64,000 bases of DNA from Roseovarius sp. EL26 (GTDB taxonomy: Bacteria > Pseudomonadota > Alphaproteobacteria > Rhodobacterales > Rhodobacteraceae), in contig NZ_OUMZ01000007.1 of assembly GCF_900327775.1 (NCBI RefSeq), positions 1,103,606 to 1,167,605 of the forward strand. The letters are read 5' to 3'. This document shows positions 34,089 to 44,086 of the stretch, in pieces. Positions within the stretch are counted from its first letter, which is position 1, and every line of letters starts with the position of its first letter. The notes beneath the pieces are model-generated. The model made no database searches. It saw only the letters and a list, made by a program, of their open reading frames with translations, and was not told the DNA's origin. Position numbers and translations under genes: made by a program.

Positions 34089-34843
34089 GCGCGTTTACGT
34101 CCGACGATCCAAATCGGGTGATAAGTCAGCGGCACGCCATGCTCTGTACCGAATTTATCGACATATTCTGACGTGAACTGCGCAAGTCTGGTCTTGTTCC
34201 ACCCTTTTTGAGCGCGTCCATTGACCCCGGTTTGGCGCAGGTGATGCAAGACATGTCGCGGGCTTGGGAAATACTGGCATCTTTCAGCCTCACCCATCTC
34301 AATCACTTCAATTTCATCAGAGATCGCCGCAACCAAATCCTCTGGCTGGCAAAGACCCGGCGCTTTTGCTGAAGATCCCAGTTGAGACAGCTGGCAATAT
34401 TGATTTTGACCAAATCCCGACACGGCCAGCCATCCACCCGGGGCAAGATGGCGAGCAGCCTCCGCCATGAGCTTTGCCGGATCCTGCAGCCATTGGATCA
34501 TTGATGCCGAGGCCACCAGATCAACCTGATTGGGCCATGCGGTGGTTGCGACATCTCCGGGCAAAAATTCCGCTCCAAAGATTGCAGCAGTGTGATCTGC
34601 TTCAGGGGTGATATCGTTCAGGATCAGTTTGGAGAATTCGAAATTTTGACAAAGTGCTTGCGTCAGATGCCCAGTACCACAGCCAAACTCGAACGCATAT
34701 TCAAATGCTTTGGGTGCGCCGGATTGCCCTAACAAATGAGCCAAATGATTTGCCACCCAGATTTGCTGGCTGGAGGCTTCATCATAGGTATCAAAGCTAC
34801 GACTGAAACTGCGTTGAACACGCATAGACATTTGTGGGGTCAT
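34085..34843 (-). CDS. bioC: Malonyl-ACP O-methyltransferase BioC
   Basis: The 252-residue class I methyltransferase opens with VQRSFSRSFDTYDEASSQQ, a BioC signature, then motif I FEFGCGTGHLTQ, GDVATTAWP and SASMIQWLQDPAKLMAEA. BioC methylates malonyl-ACP to disguise it for pimelate synthesis by the fatty-acid machinery. The ATG at 34843 gives a 4-nt ATGA overlap with bioG; a GTG at 34852 is possible. It is the last gene of bioBFDAGC and ends 4 nt past the convergent GntR stop. Confidence 0.9.
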   Translation of the reverse strand: MTPQMSMRVQRSFSRSFDTYDEASSQQIWVANHLAHLLGQSGAPKAFEYAFEFGCGTGHLTQALCQNFEFSKLILNDITPEADHTAAIFGAEFLPGDVATTAWPNQVDLVASASMIQWLQDPAKLMAEAARHLAPGGWLAVSGFGQNQYCQLSQLGSSAKAPGLCQPEDLVAAISDEIEVIEMGEAERCQYFPSPRHVLHHLRQTGVNGRAQKGWNKTRLAQFTSEYVDKFGTEHGVPLTYHPIWIVGRKRA

Positions 34844-35460
34844 ATCAGCCACTCCGCCCAGTTTTGGCCGGCACCAAACGGCACATGCGGCCCATCGGTA
34901 TGGCGCACTACATCACCCTGCCCCTGCCACGCCGCGATTTGCGCGTCGGTTGGGATGATCCGGTCGCGATCTGGAATCCAGATCCGATCAAACTGGCGAT
35001 CAGGTGCCGCGCCGCGATCCGCAATAGCATGCAGCTCCGCCTGTGCCGCTGTCAGATTGATCGCAGGCGCCTGGCCAGTTACCCCCGCGCGTCGGCAAAA
35101 CCGGGCAAAACTGACATCCGTCAACCCATCTGCCGTGGCGCGCACCGTTTCAGGCGCGATACCCAGGCTACTATCTGCGGGATACAACGTGCCTGCGACG
35201 GCCACCAACTTGTCAGGCTCTGCTCCGCTTTGCGCAAGCCAATGCGCCGCAGATGCCACGCCAAAGGAATAGGCCAGCAACGTGACATGGTCATAGCCCG
35301 CCAGATCCGGTAGCGGATCATCCAGTTTGGTATAGTCCTCCACAAACAAAATATCATCAGACCCACTCAGGCCCTGAAATGGGGCAACGCCAAGCGCCCA
35401 GCCCCCAAAAACAAGGATCAGATCCGATGTACCAGTATGGGATAACCAGTGGTGCCTCAT
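34840..35460 (-). CDS. bioG: Pimeloyl-ACP methyl ester esterase BioG (DUF452)
   Basis: The 206-residue alpha/beta hydrolase of the DUF452/BioG family has nucleophile Ser65 (AYSFGVAS), an acid candidate D164/D166 (IPDRDRIIP) and His192 (GPHVPFG). BioG removes the methyl ester from pimeloyl-ACP, completing what BioC starts. The adjacent bioC agrees with this pairing. It overlaps bioA and bioC by 4 nt each. Confidence 0.88.
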   Translation of the reverse strand: MRHHWLSHTGTSDLILVFGGWALGVAPFQGLSGSDDILFVEDYTKLDDPLPDLAGYDHVTLLAYSFGVASAAHWLAQSGAEPDKLVAVAGTLYPADSSLGIAPETVRATADGLTDVSFARFCRRAGVTGQAPAINLTAAQAELHAIADRGAAPDRQFDRIWIPDRDRIIPTDAQIAAWQGQGDVVRHTDGPHVPFGAGQNWAEWLI

Positions 35461-36743
35461 ACATCGCCTCGCGCCAAAGCCACCATCGCCGAGGTCACTC
35501 GGCTCAACTCATCCTCGGACATCACAAACGGCGGCATGCAATAGATATTGCGGGCAAAGGGTCGCAGCCACACCCCCGTTTCAAGCGCCGCACGGTGGGC
35601 GACGCGTGGGTCAACCGTCTCATGCATCTCGATCACACCGATGGCACCTAAAACGCGGACCTCTGCCACACTGGGCAAAGCGCGGGCTGGCGCCAGCTCA
35701 TGCTGCATCTGATCAGCAATTTGTGTCACATCCTGCTTCCAGTTTCCGTTTGCAAGCAGGCTCAGGCTGGCAGCGCCCGCAGCACAGGCCAATGGGTTCG
35801 CCATATACGTGGGACCGTGCATCATCACCCCGGCCTCACTGTTTCCGATACCTTCAGCCACGTTTTTTGAGGTGACCGTCGCTGACAGGGTGATATGTCC
35901 CCCAGTCAGAGCTTTGCCCACACAAATAATGTCCGGCGCAATCCCAGCATGATCCATCGCAAACAGCTCTCCACTGCGGCCGAATCCTGTGGCAATTTCG
36001 TCAAAAATCAGCAAGATACCGTATTCATCACACAGCTCTTTCGCCCCGCGCAGCCATGCCGGGTGATAAAAATACATGCCCCCCGCCCCTTGAACCACCG
36101 GCTCAACAATAAGGCCTGCGATCTGGTTGCCTTTTCGCTCCAGTAGCTGTTCCAACTCTGCCAGACCATTCTGGATGGGATCCTCGCACCATTCCTCATC
36201 AAAGCGAATACTTGGGCGTGGCAGGAAGTGCTGGATCGACAAGGCCCCGGCGAACAATCCGTGCATACCATTCACCGGATCACAGACGCTCATCGCCTTC
36301 CACGTATCCCCGTGATAGCCGCCACGTATGGTGGCAAATTCAACCCGATGAGCGTGCCCCTGCGCCATCTGATACTGCACCGCCATTTTCAACGCGACTT
36401 CGATCGTGACAGAGCCGCTATCGCTATAAAACACGCGGTCCAACCCCTCAGGCATAAATTCAACCAGCCTGCGCCCCAGCTCAATCGCCGGATCATGGGT
36501 CAATCCACCAAACATCACATGCGGCAGCTGATCTATCTGACGGTGCATGGCGTCAGTGATGACCGGATGACGATGGCCGTGAATAGCGCACCACCACGAT
36601 GACATTGCATCTATCATCTTGCCGCCATCATCGCGAGTCAGCCAAACACCTTCAGCCCCCGTAATCAAATGCATCGGGCCGGGATCCATGACATTCGTAT
36701 AGGGATGCCACAAATGGCGGGCGTCAAACTCCATCGGGGTCAT
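35457..36743 (-). CDS. bioA: Adenosylmethionine-8-amino-7-oxononanoate aminotransferase
   Basis: The 428-residue class III PLP aminotransferase has HLWHPYTNVMDPGP (10-23), SMSSWWCAIHGHRHP-like substrate residues (47-60) and PLP Lys277 in CVGKALTGGH. It converts KAPA to DAPA with SAM as amino donor. It overlaps bioD upstream and bioG downstream by 4 nt. Confidence 0.96.
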   Translation of the reverse strand: MTPMEFDARHLWHPYTNVMDPGPMHLITGAEGVWLTRDDGGKMIDAMSSWWCAIHGHRHPVITDAMHRQIDQLPHVMFGGLTHDPAIELGRRLVEFMPEGLDRVFYSDSGSVTIEVALKMAVQYQMAQGHAHRVEFATIRGGYHGDTWKAMSVCDPVNGMHGLFAGALSIQHFLPRPSIRFDEEWCEDPIQNGLAELEQLLERKGNQIAGLIVEPVVQGAGGMYFYHPAWLRGAKELCDEYGILLIFDEIATGFGRSGELFAMDHAGIAPDIICVGKALTGGHITLSATVTSKNVAEGIGNSEAGVMMHGPTYMANPLACAAGAASLSLLANGNWKQDVTQIADQMQHELAPARALPSVAEVRVLGAIGVIEMHETVDPRVAHRAALETGVWLRPFARNIYCMPPFVMSEDELSRVTSAMVALARGDV

Positions 36744-37360
36744 AGCGCGCTCCTGATTGTTGCAAGATCGATGGCTTCAAAGGCCTCGCTCAGGTTGGCT
36801 TTGGTCAATGGATCCAGCACGGGCAACCGTCCCAGATGTGCGACGTCACACATCTGGCAGATCGTGCCCTCAACCGCAGGATCGGGATCGCCGACAAAAG
36901 CCACGCCAATCACCGCACATCCGGCATCTCGGAGCGCTTTCAGCGACAGTGATGTATGATTGATCGTACCAAGTGCCGTGCGGGCCACCAAAATGACCGG
37001 TGCATGCCATTGCGCGAACATGTCCACAAAGAAATGTTTACGGGTCAGCGGCACCATAACGCCCCCGGCCCCTTCGACCACCAACGGGCCCTCAACTTGC
37101 GGCAAGGCAAGCTGGCCCAAGTCAATTTCCACGCCCATATCTTCGGCCGACAAATGCGGCGAGGCAGGCATATTCAAACGGTACGCCTCGGGCAGGATCC
37201 GTGCACCTGACAGGGCTTGCACGGATTCGCTGTCAGTTGCATCATCCAATCCCGATTGTACGGGTTTCCAATAGCTTGCGCCAAGCGCTGCGGTCAGCCC
37301 AGCAGCAAAGACCGTTTTGCCAATGCCCGTATCCGTGCCTGTTATGATGATCGTATTCAT
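36740..37360 (-). CDS. bioD: Dethiobiotin synthetase
   Basis: The 206-residue enzyme has P-loop GTDTGIGKT (8-16), the substrate region KPVQSG (about 32-37) and EGAGGVMVPL (about 97-106). It closes the ureido ring of DAPA with CO2 and ATP. It overlaps bioF and bioA by 4 nt. Confidence 0.95.
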   Translation of the reverse strand: MNTIIITGTDTGIGKTVFAAGLTAALGASYWKPVQSGLDDATDSESVQALSGARILPEAYRLNMPASPHLSAEDMGVEIDLGQLALPQVEGPLVVEGAGGVMVPLTRKHFFVDMFAQWHAPVILVARTALGTINHTSLSLKALRDAGCAVIGVAFVGDPDPAVEGTICQMCDVAHLGRLPVLDPLTKANLSEAFEAIDLATIRSAL

Positions 37361-38490
37361 GCAGCCTCTGCCAATTGGGTTGCCAATAGTTCAAATAATT
37401 CAGTTATATCTGATAGTTTAACATTTCCGGTGATCGAAATCCGCAGGCGCGATGTATTGCGCGGCACAGTCGGTGGGCGAATGCCGCGCACATCAAACCC
37501 CTGCCCTTGCAAGGCCGTGGCCATCGCCATAGTGCGCGCATCATCGCCCAGAATGACCGGAATGATTTGGCTAGACAGCTCAGTTGTAGTTAACCCGCAA
37601 CGGCGCGCCTCGGCGTGGGCATGTTGCATTCGTGCCTGTGCCGCATCCACCAGCCCCTGCCCATTCGAGATCTGTTCCAGCGCCGCCCGGACCATGGCCG
37701 CATCAAAGGGCGATGGTGCGGTGGCAAAGATAAAGGGGCGCGCCCGGTTGATCAGGGTATCAATCATCACCTGCGCGCCGCAGATCAAACCACCAGAAAC
37801 GCCCAGCCCCTTGCCACAGGTGTGCAATGTCAGCAGCTCGCCCTCAAGCCCGTGCGCCAAACCTGCGCCCTGAGACCCAAATACGCCGGTTGCATGCGCC
37901 TCATCCACCACCAAAATGGCCCCCTGTGCGTGTGCCAGAGCCGCAAGGGCCTTTAGTGGGGCCAGATCGCCCTCCATAGAGTAAACACTTTCGACCGCCA
38001 GCCAAACCTGACCGGTTCCGCCTGCCGTTCGCCAATCGGCCAACACGCGTTGCGCATCATCGACATCATTATGGGCAAAAGCGCGTGTATCCGCCCGCCC
38101 CAGCCGCATGCCTTCGATCGCACTGGCGTGTACCAATACGTCGTGTAGGATCAGATCACCAGCCGCTGGCAGGGTCGAAAATAACGCCTGATTGGCCTGA
38201 AATCCGCCGCCCATGAATAGTGCTGCCTCGGTCCCGAAAAACGCAGCTGCCTCTTGTTCAAGCACTTCATGTTCAGGATGATTGCCCCGCAGCAGACGCG
38301 ATCCCCCCGAGCCCAGCGGAACGCCGCGCGCCAGCGCCTTTTGCGCAGCCATGTTCATCGCTTGGGATCCAGTCAGCCCAAGGTAGTCATTTGACGCGAA
38401 ATCCAAACCCTGCCGGGGCGAAAGCCTACGGCGTCGATGCCGGACCTCAAGCGTGCCCAGCATGGATTTCAGACGCTCAGTGGCTGTCAT
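37357..38490 (-). CDS. bioF: 8-amino-7-oxononanoate synthase
   Basis: The 377-residue alpha-oxoamine synthase has [10 protein letters not shown] (31-40), [11 protein letters not shown] (60-70), [12 protein letters not shown] (194-205) and PLP Lys227 (HTCGKGLG). It condenses pimeloyl-ACP (or CoA) with alanine. It overlaps bioB and bioD by 4 nt. Confidence 0.95.
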   Translation of the reverse strand: MTATERLKSMLGTLEVRHRRRRLSPRQGLDFASNDYLGLTGSQAMNMAAQKALARGVPLGSGGSRLLRGNHPEHEVLEQEAAAFFGTEAALFMGGGFQANQALFSTLPAAGDLILHDVLVHASAIEGMRLGRADTRAFAHNDVDDAQRVLADWRTAGGTGQVWLAVESVYSMEGDLAPLKALAALAHAQGAILVVDEAHATGVFGSQGAGLAHGLEGELLTLHTCGKGLGVSGGLICGAQVMIDTLINRARPFIFATAPSPFDAAMVRAALEQISNGQGLVDAAQARMQHAHAEARRCGLTTTELSSQIIPVILGDDARTMAMATALQGQGFDVRGIRPPTVPRNTSRLRISITGNVKLSDITELFELLATQLAEAA

Positions 38491-39467
38491 TCAGCCGCTT
38501 CCACCCGATCCTGTACGGGCAGGGTCTCTGGCTGCATGCCAAGTTTGGCAAACAAACGCGCGTCAGTGTCTTCTTCGGGGTTGTCCGCGGTCAGCAATGT
38601 ATCACCCACAAAGATCGAATTCGCCCCGGCAAAGAAACACATCGCCTGCATCTCATCACTCATGTCACTACGACCAGCCGAAAGGCGCACATAGGACTGC
38701 GGCATCATGATGCGAGCCACGGCAATCACACGGACAAATTCGATCGGGTCAATCGGTTCAGCATCTGCCAACGGCGTATCCGCCTGCGGCATCAGCATGT
38801 TGATCGGCACAGATTCAGGTGGCTCAGACAGGTTTGCCAGAGACACCAGCATGTCGATGCGGTCACCTGTGTGTTCACCCATGCCAAGAATACCGCCCGA
38901 GCATACCTTCATTCCAGCGGCCCGCACCCGTTCCAGCGTATCAATACGGTCTGCAAAGGTGCGCGTGCCAATCACTTCAGGATAATATCGCTCAGATGTA
39001 TCGATGTTGTGATTGTAATAATCCAAACCTGCATCGCGCAGTTGCACCACTTGCGTGTCGTCCAGCATGCCAAGCGTCATACAGGTTTCCATGCCAAGGT
39101 CTCGGACCCCCTGAACCATCGCTACAAGCGCATCCATATCGCGGGCTTTAGGTTCACGCCATGCGGCCCCCATACAGAAACGGGTTGCCCCGGCATCACG
39201 TGCCTTGCGGGCCTGCGCCAATGTACGCTCGACCTCGATCAGCTTGGAGGCTGGCAATTGTGAGCCATTGCGCGCCGACTGTGAACAATAGGCGCAATCT
39301 TCGGCGCAGCCACCCGTTTTGATCGAAAGAAGCTTTGAAGTTTGCACTTTGTTTGGGTCAAAATTTTCGCGATGCACAGTGTGCGCGCGAAACAGCAAAT
39401 CCATCAATGGCAGTATATACAAGTCTTGAGCAGTATCTCGGGTCCAGCGCGTGATGCAATCAGTCAT
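38487..39467 (-). CDS. bioB: Biotin synthase
   Basis: The 326-residue radical-SAM enzyme has the 4Fe-4S motif C54-AED-C58-AY-C61. Further cysteines, C98 (RFCMGAAW) and C127 (ETCMTLG), fit the auxiliary 2Fe-2S ligands of BioB. It inserts sulfur into dethiobiotin. It is the promoter-proximal gene of bioBFDAGC. A TTATCGATAA box begins one base upstream of its ATG, in the place of a normal ribosome site; the only GGGA lies further upstream. A leaderless or BioR-occluded start is possible. Confidence 0.95.
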   Translation of the reverse strand: MTDCITRWTRDTAQDLYILPLMDLLFRAHTVHRENFDPNKVQTSKLLSIKTGGCAEDCAYCSQSARNGSQLPASKLIEVERTLAQARKARDAGATRFCMGAAWREPKARDMDALVAMVQGVRDLGMETCMTLGMLDDTQVVQLRDAGLDYYNHNIDTSERYYPEVIGTRTFADRIDTLERVRAAGMKVCSGGILGMGEHTGDRIDMLVSLANLSEPPESVPINMLMPQADTPLADAEPIDPIEFVRVIAVARIMMPQSYVRLSAGRSDMSDEMQAMCFFAGANSIFVGDTLLTADNPEEDTDARLFAKLGMQPETLPVQDRVEAAE

Positions 39468-39468
39468 T

Positions 39469-39478
39469 TTATCGATAA
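39469..39478. promoter_or_regulatory. BioR-type box 1 (TTATCGATAA)
   Basis: This perfect 10-bp palindrome fits the published alphaproteobacterial BioR site TTATMKATAA. It is one base upstream of the bioB ATG, so bound repressor would cover the initiation region. Confidence 0.8.
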
Positions 39479-39509
39479 TTTCCCTAGTGCGGATGGAGTT
39501 TCCGCAAAC

Positions 39510-39519
39510 TTATCGATAA
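39510..39519. promoter_or_regulatory. BioR-type box 2 (TTATCGATAA)
   Basis: A second identical palindrome lies 41 bp from the first, centre to centre (about four helical turns), 43 bp upstream of the bioB ATG, where the promoter core would be. Two boxes suggest cooperative repression. Confidence 0.8.
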
Positions 39520-39577
39520 CGGCCAGAAACGCAACCAAAACCATGCAGTACAAAACCCAACTTTGTATAATTTATGA

Positions 39578-39605
39578 ATCCCAGTCCCGCGATCAGGGCT
39601 GGGAT
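39578..39605 (-). terminator. Hairpin downstream of the RND permease gene
   Basis: ATCCCAG (39578-39584) pairs with CTGGGAT (39599-39605), extended inward by CCC/GGG with a one-base bulge, about 40 nt past the RND stop. On the minus strand TTCATAAATT follows, so the T-run is weak. It likely separates the efflux operon from bioB. Confidence 0.5.
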
Positions 39606-39646
39606 AGATTGCCTGGACATGGACCAGAATTGACCGCTGCCATCGC

Positions 39647-42600
39647 TCAGGTCGTTTTTTTGAAGCCCTTCACGTATTCACGCAGATTTTGCATGATCAC
39701 ATAAAGTACTGGCACCAAAATAACCCCAACAACCGTCGCCGCCAACATGCCGCCAAAGACCGCGATCCCAATCGCACGTTGACTTGCAGCCCCTGCCCCT
39801 GATGCGGTCATCAATGGAACAACCCCCAGCAAGAAGGACAGCGCTGTCATCATTACAGCGCGGAACCGTTGGGTTGCGGCTTCAAGGGCGGCTTCTTTGG
39901 TCGATAGGCCCGCAGCCTTTCGCTCCATCGCAAATTCCACAATCAGAATCGCGTTTTTGGACGCAAGACCAATCAGCATGATCATCCCGATTTGGGTATA
40001 AAGGTTGATATCACTTCCCACCACAAAGACCGCGATTAACGCACCAAACAGTGCAACTGTGACCGACAACAAAATGCCAATCGGCATGGTCCAACTTTCG
40101 TATTGCGCCACAAGGAACAGATAGCCGAACACCACCGCCATTATCAAAATCACGACAACCATCCCTGAAGAGCTAAGCTGTTGCTGCGCCGTCCCGGTCC
40201 ACTCATATGCGAACCCCGGCGGCAAAGCCGTAGCAGCCTCTTCTTCGAGAACACGAATGGCATCACCCGTAGACAACCCTTCAGCCGGAACAGCCGTGAT
40301 CGTTGCTGAACGGAACATATTGTACCGGTTCAGCAGGATCGGCCCCAACTCGTTCTTGGTCGATACAAGCGTTCCCATTGGCACCATTTCACCGGTTTGC
40401 GAGCGGACATAAAGCGCATTGATATCTTCAACCTTATCGCGATACTCGCCCTCGGCTTGGATCATGACCCGATACACCCGGCCAAACAGGTTGAAGTCAT
40501 TGACATAAAAAGACCCCATATAGGATTGCAACGTCAGGAAAATATCGCTGATTGCTACATCCAAAGACTTGGCTTTCTCTCGATCAAGATCCACAAACAC
40601 TTTGGGCACATTCGCCCTAAAGGTCGTATAGGCCTGCGCAATTTCTGGACGTTGGTTGGCAGCATAAACCAAAGACCCCAATGCCGCTGACAGATCCTGT
40701 GCTGAGCCCCCTCCGGTTTGTTGAACCTTCATCTCAACGCCTGCACTCATCCCCAGCCCTGAAATCGGCGGTGGATTAAAGGCAATTACGCTGGCACTTG
40801 GTTCCTGAAACGCAATACCCAGTATCTTTTGCAAGATGCCATCAGCGCTTAGTTCATCGGAACTTCTCTCGTCCCAGGGGTCAAGATTGGCGATGATCAT
40901 CGCGCCATTCGACCCTGCCCCATTCAACAGGCTATAGCCATTGACTAAAATCGTGCTTTTAACGCCGGGGATTTCCAAGATCTTTTCATTGACCCTTTCG
41001 GTCACGGTTTCGGTCCGACCCAAAGACGCCGCATCAGGAAGCTGCACGTTCACGAACAGATACCCGTTATCTTCAAGCGGCAAGAATCCTTTTGGCACGG
41101 CCTTCATCAACCCGCTTGAGCCAGCAAATATCACCGCCAGAACGACCAGCCCCAGAATTGGCGCCTTTACCAACCCACGAACAATACCGACATACCGGCC
41201 CCGAACAGCTCCGATCCCGTTTTCGAACTTCGCCAATACACCTTGGGGTGGGCCTGATCGCGGTTTCAGGATCAAGGCACAAAGTGCAGGTGACAATGTC
41301 AGCGCATTGATCGAAGAGATTACAACGGCGGTGGAAATCGTCACGGCAAACTGCGAGTATAGTCGCCCGGTGATCCCCGGCATGAAAGTTACCGGCACAA
41401 ACACAGCCAGCAACACCAAGGTCGTTGCAATCACCGGTCCGGTAATCTGCCCCATGGCCTTGCGCGTTGCCTCAGGCGGGCTAAGCCCTTCGTCTGCGAT
41501 CAACCGTTCGACGTTTTCAACAACAACAATTGCGTCATCAACCACAATACCGATCGCCAGAACCAGGGCGAACAATGAAATTGTGTTCAACGACATGCCA
41601 AAGAGCAGCAAGAATGCAAATGTTCCGATCAACGATACAGGTATCGCCACGCCCGGAATGACCGTAGCGCGCAGATTACCCAAAAAGACGAAGACCACTG
41701 AAATGACCAGAATAAAGGTCAAAATCAGCGTTGAGACAACATCATTCAATGACTGCTCAACAAAGTCCGTCGTGTTGAACGGCACCGCGTATTCAACATC
41801 ATCCGGGAAACTATGCGATAGACGTTCCAACTCGTTCAACACACCCTCAGACACGGCTAATGCGTTGGCTCCAGGCGCTTGATAAACTGCTAGAATAGTT
41901 GCGGGCAGCCCCTTATATCGCCCTGACGAGCTGTAATAGTTCGCCCCCAGCTCGACCCGTGCAACATCGCGTACGCGTACAATGCTGCTGGAATCTCCGG
42001 TGCGAACAACTATGTTTTCAAAATCCTGAACGGATGTCAGCCGCCCTTTGGATTTAATCGTATATTGGAATTGCTGTCCTTCCGGCGTTGGGGGTGCCCC
42101 AATTTGACCGGCGGATACTTCAAGGTTTTGTTCTTGAATGACCTGGATCAGGTCACTTGGCGTTAAACCCAGTGTGGCAAGCTTATTCGGATCCATCCAG
42201 ATCCGCATGGCATATTCAAAATTGGTCAGGATATCGGCTTTACCAACGCCATTAACCCGCGCCAGAGAATCCTTGAGATTGATCGCGGCATAGTTGGACA
42301 GAAACACCTCATCATAAGTGCCGTTTGGTGACGACAGCGCTGCCACCAGCAACATATTGCTAGAGGATTTCTGCGTCACCACTCCAGAATTGATCACTTC
42401 GGATGGCAGGCTGGCCGTCGCCTGCGCCACGCGGTTTTGCACGTTCACCGATGCGATATCGGCATCGGTTCCAACCTCAAACGTCACCGACAAGGAATAA
42501 GATCCTGTGTCTGTGCTGTCTGATGACATGTACATCATGTCATCGACGCCGTTCACCTGTGCCTCAATCGGGGCAGCCACCGTATTTTCAACGGTTTCAG

Positions 42601-42763
42601 AGTTCGCACCGGTATAGGTAGCACTTACATTGACAACCGGCGGGGTGATATTGGGGAATTGCTCCACTGGCAAGGCAACATATCCGATGCCCCCCATGAT
42701 GCTGAGCACCGTCGAAATAACGATCGCCATTTTCGGGCGAGAAATGAAAATTGTTGAAAACAC
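39647..42763 (-). CDS. RND efflux permease, HAE1/AcrB family
   Basis: The 1038-residue inner-membrane antiporter has 12 spans with two large periplasmic loops, start MFSTIFISRPKMAIVISTVLS, and proton-relay aspartates D409/D410 in the fourth span (IGIVVDDAIVVVENVERL). It expels hydrophobic compounds using the proton gradient, together with the periplasmic adaptor encoded 3 nt upstream and a TolC-type channel that is not in the window. No regulator is adjacent. Confidence 0.93.
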   Translation of the reverse strand: MFSTIFISRPKMAIVISTVLSIMGGIGYVALPVEQFPNITPPVVNVSATYTGANSETVENTVAAPIEAQVNGVDDMMYMSSDSTDTGSYSLSVTFEVGTDADIASVNVQNRVAQATASLPSEVINSGVVTQKSSSNMLLVAALSSPNGTYDEVFLSNYAAINLKDSLARVNGVGKADILTNFEYAMRIWMDPNKLATLGLTPSDLIQVIQEQNLEVSAGQIGAPPTPEGQQFQYTIKSKGRLTSVQDFENIVVRTGDSSSIVRVRDVARVELGANYYSSSGRYKGLPATILAVYQAPGANALAVSEGVLNELERLSHSFPDDVEYAVPFNTTDFVEQSLNDVVSTLILTFILVISVVFVFLGNLRATVIPGVAIPVSLIGTFAFLLLFGMSLNTISLFALVLAIGIVVDDAIVVVENVERLIADEGLSPPEATRKAMGQITGPVIATTLVLLAVFVPVTFMPGITGRLYSQFAVTISTAVVISSINALTLSPALCALILKPRSGPPQGVLAKFENGIGAVRGRYVGIVRGLVKAPILGLVVLAVIFAGSSGLMKAVPKGFLPLEDNGYLFVNVQLPDAASLGRTETVTERVNEKILEIPGVKSTILVNGYSLLNGAGSNGAMIIANLDPWDERSSDELSADGILQKILGIAFQEPSASVIAFNPPPISGLGMSAGVEMKVQQTGGGSAQDLSAALGSLVYAANQRPEIAQAYTTFRANVPKVFVDLDREKAKSLDVAISDIFLTLQSYMGSFYVNDFNLFGRVYRVMIQAEGEYRDKVEDINALYVRSQTGEMVPMGTLVSTKNELGPILLNRYNMFRSATITAVPAEGLSTGDAIRVLEEEAATALPPGFAYEWTGTAQQQLSSSGMVVVILIMAVVFGYLFLVAQYESWTMPIGILLSVTVALFGALIAVFVVGSDINLYTQIGMIMLIGLASKNAILIVEFAMERKAAGLSTKEAALEAATQRFRAVMMTALSFLLGVVPLMTASGAGAASQRAIGIAVFGGMLAATVVGVILVPVLYVIMQNLREYVKGFKKTT

Positions 42764-42766
42764 CCT

Positions 42767-43909
42767 TTACTGCCCCTCTTGTTGGCCAGTCAGGATCGCA
42801 TCGACCTGCACCCCGGGGCGAACCCGTTGCAAACCTTCGACGATGACACTTTCGCCCTGTTGCAATCCCTCCGTCACAATCACAGCTGTTTCAACCTGTT
42901 TGCCCAGAACGACATAACGTTGCTCGACCATTTGCTGGGCATTCACCACCAGCACAAAGTCCCCACGCTGGTCCCGCTGCACCGATGCCTGCGGGATCAA
43001 CAGGTGCAATGTCGGCTCCAACGCTTCAATCCGAACAGTCAGGAAAGCCCCATCAATGATCAACTTCTTTTCATTTTGGAACTCGGCCAAAACTGAGATC
43101 GTCCCCGTAGTGGGGGAAATCCGATTATCCAGAAATACAATCTTCCCGGCCTCATCCAAGTCAGTCCCGGTTGATAATGTGACAAAAGCATTTGGCGTCG
43201 TTTCAGAATGCGTCAATTCACTAGGACTTGTCTCCAAGCGCTCCAAAACGGACCCAAATTGCTTTTCCGTCAGTGAAAACCGCACGTAAATAGGGGCCTC
43301 TCGTACCAACGACACCAGTGCGGGACTTGTCGGCCCAACCAATTCACCAACACTCGCCCCCATACGGCCAATACGACCAGAAAACGGGGCCTTCACTTCG
43401 GTATAGCTTAATTCCAGCTCAGCCTGCTCAACCGCCGCCTGCGCGGCTTGAACTTCAGCCTCAGCGCTTAACTCGTTGGCCCGCGCCACATCCTCCTCGG
43501 ACACGGCAACCGATCCACGACGGACCAATTCCTGTTTTCGCTTCATTTCAATTGATGCCAATTCCAGATTGGCTTGTGCCTTAGACAAATCCGCCTGTCG
43601 CGCCGAAAGCGTTGCGGCATAGCTATCCGGTTCGATGCGAAACAGCAGGTCGCCGCTTTCGACGGTAGCACCATCTTCGGTGGCCACTTCTTCAACAAAC
43701 CCATCGACGCGGGCAACAATTTCCACTGCATCAATAGCTTCGCCCTTGCCAATAAACTCAGATTCGTCAACGATTTCTTCGGTGTAGGCTGCTGCTATAG
43801 AAACCTTTGGCGCTGCGGCTTCCTGCGCAATCGCATGCGACATGCTAAGTGCATATAAGCCCGCGAATACCGCTGATTGCGCCCAAATTGAAAACCTGCT
43901 GTCGGACAT
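42767..43909 (-). CDS. RND efflux periplasmic adaptor (MFP) subunit
   Basis: The 380-residue AcrA-type adaptor has an uncleaved N-terminal signal (AVFAGLYALSMSHAIAQ), a biotinyl-lipoyl-like hairpin (VARVDGFVEEVATEDGATVESGDLLFRI), an alpha-helical coiled coil rich in Ala/Glu (about 110-165), a barrel domain and the AEFQNEKKLIIDGAFLTVRIE region. The ATG at 43909 is selected because GGGGTC lies upstream and the signal peptide then has normal length; other in-frame ATGs occur further up. It lies 3 nt before the permease gene. Confidence 0.9.
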   Translation of the reverse strand: MSDSRFSIWAQSAVFAGLYALSMSHAIAQEAAAPKVSIAAAYTEEIVDESEFIGKGEAIDAVEIVARVDGFVEEVATEDGATVESGDLLFRIEPDSYAATLSARQADLSKAQANLELASIEMKRKQELVRRGSVAVSEEDVARANELSAEAEVQAAQAAVEQAELELSYTEVKAPFSGRIGRMGASVGELVGPTSPALVSLVREAPIYVRFSLTEKQFGSVLERLETSPSELTHSETTPNAFVTLSTGTDLDEAGKIVFLDNRISPTTGTISVLAEFQNEKKLIIDGAFLTVRIEALEPTLHLLIPQASVQRDQRGDFVLVVNAQQMVEQRYVVLGKQVETAVIVTEGLQQGESVIVEGLQRVRPGVQVDAILTGQQEGQ

Positions 43910-44086
43910 TGTTGCGTGACCCCGCGGACATAAATCAGATTGAAAACGATTCTTCATCCTCAGGGTATTACGCCAGCCGCAATATCCAAACAGTTTTGAT
44001 GACTTTATTTTACAACGCCGTAGCATCTGATCTTAAACCACAAAACGGGCATCCGGCGTTTCATGCCCAATGTTCCACAGCTCGTG

